Below, piece by piece: positions 1-4,689 of a stretch of DNA of 5,989 nt. Every line of letters begins with the position of its first letter. The first letter of the stretch is position 1. The translations under genes and the position numbers were made by a program. The stretch is from an uncultured Clostridia bacterium (GTDB lineage Bacteria; Bacillota_A; Clostridia; Christensenellales; CAG-138), in the NCBI GenBank assembly GCA_946539625.1, contig CAMNHT010000090.1, forward strand, positions 1 through 5,989, read 5' to 3'. A model generated the notes under the pieces. It made no database searches. It had not been told where the DNA came from and saw nothing but the letters and a program-made list of their open reading frames with translations.

Positions 1-1089
1 GCGGTCGGAACCGACCATGCACCGGAAGCGGACGACGCGGTCGATTGCAGAGGCAGGCTCGTTACGGCAGGGCTTGTCGACTGCCACACGCATCTGGTGT
101 TCGGCGGCTGGCGCGAGCACGAGCTTGCCATGAAGCTTCAGGGAAGAACGTATCTCGAGATCCTCGCGGCGGGCGGCGGGATCCTGTCCACCGTGCGCGA
201 AACACGAAAGGCTTCGGAGGACGCGCTCTTTCTTAAGACGCGCGGGCTGTTCCTCGAAATGCTTGCGCACGGCACGACGGCGGTCGAAATCAAAAGCGGC
301 TACGGGCTCGATCTTGAGACCGAGAAGAAGCAGCTTCGCGTGGTGCGCCGCATGAAAGAGGAATTCGGCGATGTCAAGGCGACGTTCCTCGGCGCGCATG
401 CGTTCCCCGAAGGCATGGATCACGAAGCGTACGTGGATCTTTTGTGCGCTGAGATGATCCCGGCAATCGCCGAAGAAGGGCTCGCGGACTTTGTCGACGC
501 GTTCTGCGACGACGGCGTATTCTCCGCGGAACAGTCCGAGCGAATTCTTCTTGCAGGCAAGCGCTTCGGGCTCGTTCCGAAGCTGCATGCCGACGAGATC
601 AAAGAGATCGGCGGAACGCAAACCGCGGCGCGCGTCGGTGCGATCTCCTGCGATCATCTTTCCGAAACCGGTGAGGAAGGCATCCGTGCCCTGAAGGACG
701 GCGGCGTGATCGCAGTCATGCTCCCCGCAACGTCGTTCTACCTCAAAAAGCCGTACGGCGATTTCCGCGGCATGATCGACGCGGGCGTGCCCGTTGCGGT
801 CGCGACCGACATGAACCCCGGCTCCACGCCGAACCTCAGTTTACAGTTTGCCATGACGGCGGGCTGCCTCTACGGACGGCTGACGCCCGAGGAGATTCTG
901 ACTGCGGCAACGCTGAACGGCGCGGCGGCGATCGGAATGGCGGATCGGCTCGGCACGCTGGAAGCGGGCAAGCAGGCGGACCTCGTCGTCTGGGACGCGG
1001 AAAACCTCGACCAGCTCATTTATCGCTACGGAACCAATCGCGCAGCCGCGGTATACAAACGCGGCGTGCGCATGGCTTCGGGCTGTTAA
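1..1089 (+). CDS. hutI: Imidazolonepropionase HutI, 5'-truncated by window edge
   Basis: This is a cytosolic amidohydrolase-family enzyme of histidine degradation. It hydrolyses 4-imidazolone-5-propanoate to N-formimino-L-glutamate. The reading frame is open from base 1 and ends at TAA 1087-1089, giving 362 residues; the family is about 400-420, so roughly 50 N-terminal residues lie upstream. The GTG at 97 is internal and not a start, because the metal-binding HTH motif (DCHTHLVFGG, His codons 85-87 and 91-93) precedes it in frame. Other family motifs follow in order: KSGYGL (Tyr at 301-303), GAHAFPEG (His at 397-399), HADEIKEIGG (His 586-588, Glu 595-597), DHLSETGEEGI and ATDMNPGS (Asp 808-810). 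By comparison with the well-studied Bacillus enzyme, the HTH pair, the HADE His and the ATD Asp are the metal ligands, and the Tyr and GAHA His contact substrate. The C-terminus (LEAGKQADLVVWD) is the usual amidohydrolase composite end. It is followed by fchA after 33 nt with no terminator, so the two are probably co-transcribed. Confidence 0.96.
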   Translation, partial: AVGTDHAPEADDAVDCRGRLVTAGLVDCHTHLVFGGWREHELAMKLQGRTYLEILAAGGGILSTVRETRKASEDALFLKTRGLFLEMLAHGTTAVEIKSGYGLDLETEKKQLRVVRRMKEEFGDVKATFLGAHAFPEGMDHEAYVDLLCAEMIPAIAEEGLADFVDAFCDDGVFSAEQSERILLAGKRFGLVPKLHADEIKEIGGTQTAARVGAISCDHLSETGEEGIRALKDGGVIAVMLPATSFYLKKPYGDFRGMIDAGVPVAVATDMNPGSTPNLSLQFAMTAGCLYGRLTPEEILTAATLNGAAAIGMADRLGTLEAGKQADLVVWDAENLDQLIYRYGTNRAAAVYKRGVRMASGC

Positions 1090-1122
1090 CCAAGTTTTAA
1101 CCCCCTTGAAAGGAGACTTACT

Positions 1123-1779
1123 ATGGAACGTTTAACCGACCTGACCGTAACCGAATTTACGGATATCTTAGCGAGCGACGCCCCCGCCCCCGGCGGCGGT
1201 TCCGTTGCCGCGCTGCTCGGCGCATGCGGCGCATCGCTTGCCGTCATGACCGCGAACCTCACCATCGGCAAGAAAAAGTATGCCGACCATTGGCAGAACG
1301 CCGAAGCCGCAAAGACGGTCGGCGAACCGCTGATCGAGCAGTTCAGAAAAGCGATCGACGACGATACGATCGCATTCAACAAGCTCTATGAGGCGATGCA
1401 CCTCCCGAAGGACACCGACGAGCAGAAGGCGATCCGCCGCGCGGCGATGGAGGAAACGACCAAGGAAGCGGCGAATATGCCGTTCCATACGCTGACGCTT
1501 TGTGAAAAGACCGTTGCCGTGCTTGAACAGCTCGCGGGACGCATCAATCCGAACTGCGCAAGCGATTTCGGCGTAGGCGCGGCGGCGATCGTGACCGCGG
1601 CGCGCGGCGCGTGGCTGAACGTGAATATCAATCTGCAGTCTCTTTCGGATGAGGCGTTCGTGAACGATCTCTATTCCCGCGCAAAGGCGATCTATGACGA
1701 CGTGACGTCTCGCGCGGATGCGCTCTACCGCACGGTCGACGAACAATGCCGTCCTGAATGCAACCAAATCGGGGGATAA
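1123..1779 (+). CDS. fchA: Formimidoyltetrahydrofolate cyclodeaminase (FchA/FTCD_C family)
   Basis: This 218-aa cytosolic protein belongs to the cyclodeaminase/cyclohydrolase family, which corresponds to the C-terminal domain of mammalian FTCD. It is expected to convert 5-formimidoyl-THF to 5,10-methenyl-THF and ammonia, recovering the one-carbon unit from histidine. What supports this is the N-terminal MERLTDLTVTEFTDILAS followed by the glycine-rich APAPGGGSVAALLGA signature (about residues 21-36), a mostly helical body, and the GVGAAAIVTAARGAWLNVNINL segment (about 147-168) typical of the family. Length is normal. The ATG at 1123 follows GAAAGGAG (1108-1115) with 7-nt spacing. Its position directly after hutI fits the job; some family members are methenyl-THF cyclohydrolases, and the context favours the cyclodeaminase. 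An oddity is that the last codons (C-N-Q-I) overlap the upstream half of the candidate serpin 1 promoter. No terminator separates it from serpin 1 (37-nt gap), so readthrough is possible. Confidence 0.92.
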   Translation: MERLTDLTVTEFTDILASDAPAPGGGSVAALLGACGASLAVMTANLTIGKKKYADHWQNAEAAKTVGEPLIEQFRKAIDDDTIAFNKLYEAMHLPKDTDEQKAIRRAAMEETTKEAANMPFHTLTLCEKTVAVLEQLAGRINPNCASDFGVGAAAIVTAARGAWLNVNINLQSLSDEAFVNDLYSRAKAIYDDVTSRADALYRTVDEQCRPECNQIGG

Positions 1780-1789
1780 GCGGTATTAT
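1759..1789 (+). promoter_or_regulatory. Candidate ECF-type promoter for serpin 1
   Basis: The element is TGCAACCAAAT (1759-1769), 10 nt, then GCGGTATTAT (1780-1789). The element upstream of serpin 3 (4631-4661) has the same halves and the same spacing: 26 of 31 positions match, 21 of 21 in the two halves and only 5 of 10 between them. TGCAAC with CGGT 16 nt further on resembles ECF sigma promoters, which carry an AAC core at -35 and CGT-like bases at -10. A sigma-70 reading would use TATTAT as -10, but no good TTGACA is present at 17 nt. The upstream half lies inside the fchA coding sequence. Assigning it to an ECF sigma is inference. Confidence 0.6.
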
Positions 1790-1800
1790 TGGCAAAACAG

Positions 1801-1808
1801 GAAAGGAG
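1801..1808 (+). promoter_or_regulatory. Ribosome binding site fixing the serpin 1 start
   Basis: GAAAGGAG lies 8 nt before ATG 1817. The frame is open further upstream, with an ATG at 1718 inside fchA. Only the 1817 start has this site and puts a lipoprotein signal at the N-terminus, so 1817 is chosen. Confidence 0.85.
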
Positions 1809-1816
1809 CAACGCCA

Positions 1817-3217
1817 ATGAAACGCTTGCTTTGCACAATACTCGCGGGACTTTTGCTTTTCACCGCGGCTGCCTGCACCATGGATAGGATTCCCCAAACG
1901 GAGGTCCCGACGGAAGCGCCTTCGGACCCTGCTGCCGTGTCGGAGACGGAAGCGACTCCGGAACCGGAGGACAGCAATGTTTCGCTGACCCCGATCGAAA
2001 ATCCGCCGATCCAACCCGGAGAACAGATCGACAATCCGCCGATCGAGCTCACCGACCCGATCCAGCCGATCTATGAAACGGAGGGCACAGACATGACCGT
2101 AAACGGTTACGCAGACTTTGCAAATCTGCTTTCCGCCTCAATTCTTTCCGGAACGCAGAATCAGAATCTTTCGCCGATCAGCGTCTATCTCGCGCTGGCG
2201 ATGGTTGCGGAAGGCGCAAACGGCGACACGCAGGCGGAGCTTTTAAAGCTTCTGGGCTGCAGGGACCTTAAGGAGCTGAACGCGGTCTGCGGCGGCATGC
2301 TCGAAACACTGTCGGTCGACCAGGAGCGCAGCACGCTCGATATGCACAACTCGCTGTGGATGGCGGAATCCATCGGCGGTCAGCCGGTCTCGTTCCGTCC
2401 GGAATACCTGAATACGCTTGCCGAAACGTACCGTTCCGAAGCGAATGTTGTGGAATTCGGCACGGAATCCGCCGCAAAGCAGATCGCGGACTGGATCAAC
2501 AAGCACACCCGCGGCAAGATCAACGTAAGTCCCAACGCGCTGAACTTTGATCCGTCGACGCTCGCGGTGCTGATCAATACGATCTACCTGAAGGACGGCT
2601 GGAGCGAAACATTTGATCCAGAGAGCACCGAACCGGATACGTTCCATGCGTACTCGGGCGACATGACTGCGGACTTCATGCGCCGCTTTGACCGGAACTC
2701 CTCCGTGCGCTTCGGCGACGGCTGGATGGCGTACCGTGTATGGCTGAACCGCGTGGGCTACGTGACGTTCGTGCTGCCGGACGAGGGCATAGAGCTTTCT
2801 GAGCTTTTAGGCACGCCCGACGCGATCGACAAGCTCCTGCATCAGGGCTACGATGTAAAATACGACGTGAGCCTTCGGATCCCGAAGTTCAAGTTCCAGG
2901 ACAAGATGGAGCTCACCGAGGTGCTTTCCGCGCTCGGACTGAATCTCAGCTTTACGCCTGCAGCGGACTTTTCCGGCATGTCCGACGCGCCTTGCTGCAT
3001 CGACAGCGTGATCCAGGAATCGTACATCGGCGTCGATGAAAACGGCGTGGAAGCCGCGGCGTACACGATGGTGCAGATGCGCACGACCGCGTTCTTACCG
3101 CAGCAGCTTGAAAAGCTCGACTTCCACCTCACCCGCCCGTTCTTCTACGCGATCGAATCGCGCGACGGACAGGTGCTGTTTATCGGCACGGTCACGAATC
3201 CCTCCGCGGGAGAATAA
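1817..3217 (+). CDS. Serpin 1: membrane-anchored lipoprotein serine protease inhibitor
   Basis: This is a 466-aa serpin-family protein expected to sit on the outer face of the membrane and trap proteases by the suicide-substrate mechanism. Residues 1-20 form a lipoprotein signal (MKR, hydrophobic stretch, then TAAAC with lipidated Cys20). Residues 21-94 are a Pro/Glu/Thr-rich tether, much longer than in the two paralogues. The serpin domain runs from about 95 to the end. Visible landmarks are NLSPISVYLALAM (shutter region, Asn117), NTIYLKDGW (breach Trp262), VTFVLPDEG, DFSGMSD, the hinge GVEAAAYT (Gly410 = P15) and the C-terminal FHLTRPFFYAI / VLFIGTVTNPSAGE. Counting from the hinge, P1-P1' is Thr424-Ala425, but the loop is about 6 residues longer than in alpha-1-antitrypsin, so the cleavage site is uncertain. 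Residue 400, where alpha-1-antitrypsin has shutter His334, is Gln. A CX9C pair (GC...VC) is shared with serpin 3, and Cys393-Cys394 is unique to this copy. It has its own candidate promoter and a terminator downstream. The target protease is unknown. Confidence 0.93.
   Translation: MKRLLCTILAGLLLFTAAACTMDRIPQTEVPTEAPSDPAAVSETEATPEPEDSNVSLTPIENPPIQPGEQIDNPPIELTDPIQPIYETEGTDMTVNGYADFANLLSASILSGTQNQNLSPISVYLALAMVAEGANGDTQAELLKLLGCRDLKELNAVCGGMLETLSVDQERSTLDMHNSLWMAESIGGQPVSFRPEYLNTLAETYRSEANVVEFGTESAAKQIADWINKHTRGKINVSPNALNFDPSTLAVLINTIYLKDGWSETFDPESTEPDTFHAYSGDMTADFMRRFDRNSSVRFGDGWMAYRVWLNRVGYVTFVLPDEGIELSELLGTPDAIDKLLHQGYDVKYDVSLRIPKFKFQDKMELTEVLSALGLNLSFTPAADFSGMSDAPCCIDSVIQESYIGVDENGVEAAAYTMVQMRTTAFLPQQLEKLDFHLTRPFFYAIESRDGQVLFIGTVTNPSAGE
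1993..2044 (+). repeat. Short imperfect direct repeat in serpin 1 tether
   Basis: Two 19-bp copies, at 1993-2011 and 2026-2044, differ at one base and are offset by 33 bp (11 codons), so frame is kept. They encode IENPPI and IDNPPI in the Pro-rich spacer between the lipid anchor and the serpin domain. This suggests that the tether grew by a small in-frame duplication. Serpins 2 and 3 lack it. Confidence 0.75.
3044..3121 (+). other. Reactive-centre loop of serpin 1
   Basis: The segment covers 26 codons from P15 Gly to the residue before the conserved FHLTRPF strand. The hinge GVEAAAYT matches the other two serpins. The bait part reads MVQMRTTAFLPQQLEKLD. The canonical count gives P3 Arg, P2 Thr, P1 Thr, P1' Ala and P2' Phe. 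If cleavage shifts to Arg422, trypsin-like proteases would be candidates; if to Phe426 or Leu427, chymotrypsin- or elastase-like ones. The specificity cannot be settled from sequence. Confidence 0.75.
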
Positions 3218-3232
3218 AACCATCGTCCACCG

Positions 3233-3260
3233 ATCCGGAGGAATTTTCCTCCGGATTTTT
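3233..3260 (+). terminator. Rho-independent terminator after serpin 1
   Basis: A perfect 10-bp stem, ATCCGGAGGA (3233-3242) with TCCTCCGGAT (3247-3256), has a 4-nt loop and runs directly into TTTTT (3256-3260). It begins 15 nt after the serpin 1 stop codon and separates serpin 1 from serpin 2. Confidence 0.93.
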
Positions 3261-3270
3261 GTAAATCGGA

Positions 3271-3301
3271 TGTAACACTTTTACGCGCTCGGTTGTCTTA
3301 T
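3271..3301 (+). promoter_or_regulatory. Candidate promoter for serpin 2, degenerate form of the shared element
   Basis: TGTAACACTTT (3271-3281), 10 nt, then GTTGTCTTAT (3292-3301) has the same geometry as the elements before serpins 1 and 3. Relative to serpin 1, 6 of 11 and 7 of 10 bases match in the two halves, and the TGNAAC core and the final TTAT are kept. TGTAAC resembles known ECF -35 sequences such as that of Bacillus SigX, but the CGGT core is TTGT here. It starts 10 nt after the terminator, and serpin 2 needs a promoter in this place. Confidence 0.45.
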
Positions 3302-3313
3302 TGTACAGAAACC

Positions 3314-3321
3314 GAAAGGAG
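3314..3321 (+). promoter_or_regulatory. Ribosome binding site fixing the serpin 2 start
   Basis: GAAAGGAG lies 7 nt before ATG 3329. An in-frame ATG at 3293 would add 12 polar residues before the signal peptide, has no ribosome binding site and lies inside the candidate promoter, so it is rejected in favour of 3329. Confidence 0.85.
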
Positions 3322-3328
3322 AAAACCC

Positions 3329-4582
3329 ATGAAGCGTATCGTTTCCGCTCTGCTGATCCTTCTTCTGCTGTCTTCCGTCGGCTGTTCGACGGACAAGCCA
3401 TCCCCTGCATCCTATCCGGACAGCGCTGCCGTCGAGCCGGTCGCGCTCGGCTTTGACGTACCGGAGATCGGTGGCTATGACGATTTCGTCTGTACGCTGT
3501 CCGCCGCGCTTCTGGACGGCACGGCAAATCACAATCTGTCCCCGCTGAGCGTCTATATCGCGCTCGCAATGGCAGCCGAGGGCGCGAACGGACAGACGCT
3601 TGCGGATCTTTTGAACCTTCTCGGCTGTTCGGATCTCGACGCGCTGCATACGCGCACAGGCAACATGATCACAAAGCTCTCCCGAAAAACCGAGACCGGC
3701 GAGATCGCGCTGTGCAATTCGCTGTGGATGTCGGACGTGTTTCCGCTTTCCGGATCGTATCGGAACAGTCTTGCTGAGCTCTATCAGGCGGACGCGGAAA
3801 CCGTGCCGTTCGGCACAGAGGCGGCGGGAAAGCGCATTGCGGCGTGGATCGGGGACAAAACGAACGGGCTGATCACGCCCGCACCGGAAGCGATGCAGTT
3901 CGACGCCCTGACCCTTGCGGTGCTTTTGAATACGGTCTATTTCCGCGATCAGTGGGCATGGCGGTTTTATGAAAGTGAGAACAAACCCGGCACGTTCACC
4001 TGTGCAAACGGCACGGAAACGAACGTCGATTTCATGCATCGGCTTTTGAAGGACGCATACGTTTATCGCGGTGACGGCTTTCTGCGTTGCTCACTTCCGT
4101 TCGAAGGCAGGGGATATATGACCTTTGTCCTGCCGGACGAAGGAATCGCCCTTGATACGCTTTTGGGAACGCCGGAGAAGCTCCAGGCGCTGCTGGAGAG
4201 CGGTGCGCGGATGGACGCCGACGTCGATCTGCTGCTGCCGAAATACTCGATTTCGGATCAGTTTGAGCTCAGTGACGTGCTTTGTTCGCTTGGATTGACG
4301 GATGCGTTTACAAACAACGCCGATTTTTCCGGCATGTCGGACATGCAGCCGCGGCTTGACCGCGTATTTCAGGAGACAGCGATCGAGCTGAACGAGCTCG
4401 GCGTGGAAGCGGCGGCCTATACGAGCATCGACGCGCCGGGTGAAGCCCAGCCGACGGACACGGAGCCGACGCCGCTGCCGCTGATCGAGTTCCATCTCGA
4501 CCGCCCGTTCCTGTTCATCATTTACGCAGGATCCATACCGCTCTTCATCGGCACGGTGACGAATCCCTCCGCGGGCGATTAA
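3329..4582 (+). CDS. Serpin 2: lipoprotein serpin with long Pro/acidic reactive loop
   Basis: This 417-aa serpin has a lipoprotein signal at residues 1-19 (MKR, Leu-rich core, SSVGC with lipidated Cys19), a tether of about 30 residues, and the serpin domain from about residue 48. Landmarks are NLSPLSVYIALAM (Asn69), NTVYFRDQW (breach Trp209), MTFVLPDEG, DFSGMSD, the hinge GVEAAAYT (Gly358 = P15) and FHLDRPFLFII, which fits the classical serpin signature better than the FHLTRPF of its neighbours. It ends LFIGTVTNPSAGD. It is the most divergent of the three. It lacks the CX9C pair, has Gln348 at the alpha-1-antitrypsin His334 position, and its loop is 4 residues longer and rich in Pro, Thr and acid residues, with canonical P1-P1' Glu372-Ala373. 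It may target a protease with unusual specificity or may be non-inhibitory. It is flanked by terminators on both sides, so it is probably monocistronic. Family assignment is firm; the target is unknown. Confidence 0.93.
   Translation: MKRIVSALLILLLLSSVGCSTDKPSPASYPDSAAVEPVALGFDVPEIGGYDDFVCTLSAALLDGTANHNLSPLSVYIALAMAAEGANGQTLADLLNLLGCSDLDALHTRTGNMITKLSRKTETGEIALCNSLWMSDVFPLSGSYRNSLAELYQADAETVPFGTEAAGKRIAAWIGDKTNGLITPAPEAMQFDALTLAVLLNTVYFRDQWAWRFYESENKPGTFTCANGTETNVDFMHRLLKDAYVYRGDGFLRCSLPFEGRGYMTFVLPDEGIALDTLLGTPEKLQALLESGARMDADVDLLLPKYSISDQFELSDVLCSLGLTDAFTNNADFSGMSDMQPRLDRVFQETAIELNELGVEAAAYTSIDAPGEAQPTDTEPTPLPLIEFHLDRPFLFIIYAGSIPLFIGTVTNPSAGD
4400..4489 (+). other. Reactive-centre loop of serpin 2 (long, Pro/Thr/acid-rich)
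   Basis: The segment covers 30 codons from P15 Gly to the Glu before FHLDRPF. After the shared hinge the loop continues SIDAPGEAQPTDTEPTPLPL, with six prolines and no basic residue. The canonical count gives P1 Glu and P1' Ala. It shows no useful similarity to the loops of serpins 1 and 3 beyond the hinge. Confidence 0.75.
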
Positions 4583-4599
4583 CGTTTGTCATCCAAAGC

Positions 4600-4631
4600 A
4601 CGCCTCTCCGGTACGGGGAGGCGTACTTTTT
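4600..4631 (+). terminator. Rho-independent terminator after serpin 2
   Basis: A stem of 11 pairs (4600-4610 with 4614-4624, one G-U) closes a GTA loop and is followed by AC and TTTTT (4627-4631). The last T of the tract is also the first base of the TGCAACC half of the serpin 3 promoter, so the two elements abut. Confidence 0.9.
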
Positions 4632-4661
4632 GCAACCAAATGGTGTGAAACGCGGTATTAT
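4631..4661 (+). promoter_or_regulatory. Candidate ECF-type promoter for serpin 3
   Basis: TGCAACCAAAT (4631-4641), 10 nt, then GCGGTATTAT (4652-4661) repeats both halves of the serpin 1 element exactly. Similarity continues towards the ribosome binding site: 13 of 18 bases match between 4662-4679 and 1790-1807. Here the element is intergenic, so its conservation cannot come from coding constraint. The ECF reading (TGCAAC, 16 nt, CGGT) is inference. Confidence 0.62.
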
Positions 4662-4689
4662 AAGCAAATGAAGAAAGGAATCATCCCTC

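Noticed and set aside
97..99. GTG as the hutI start
   Set aside because: The frame stays open to base 1, and the residues before it include the essential HTH metal-binding motif, so the true start is upstream of the window.
1090..1122. Terminator or promoter between hutI and fchA
   Set aside because: The 33-nt gap holds a ribosome binding site and no inverted repeat or promoter-like pair, so co-transcription is the simpler reading.
1168..1767. Minus-strand open frame (199 codons) opposite fchA
   Set aside because: It is an arginine-rich shadow of a well-supported gene, with no ribosome binding site and no family resemblance.
1784..1789. Ordinary sigma-70 promoter with TATTAT as -10
   Set aside because: No TTGACA-like sequence lies 16-18 nt upstream and there is no TG extension, whereas TGCAAC is perfectly conserved. 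It is kept only as a weaker alternative.
1718..1816. Extended N-terminus for serpin 1 starting inside fchA
   Set aside because: It would overlap fchA by 62 nt, lacks a ribosome binding site and would bury the lipoprotein signal behind 33 residues.
3281..4039. Long open frame on the minus strand (252 codons) antisense to serpin 2
   Set aside because: It has no ribosome binding site, its product is Arg/His/Gln-rich with no recognisable domain, and it mirrors the codon bias of the serpin on the other strand.
4646..4651. TGAAAC as an alternative ECF -35 for serpin 3
   Set aside because: It lies 1 nt from the GCGGTATTAT half, and no suitable -10 sits 16-17 nt downstream. The serpin 1 copy lacks it.
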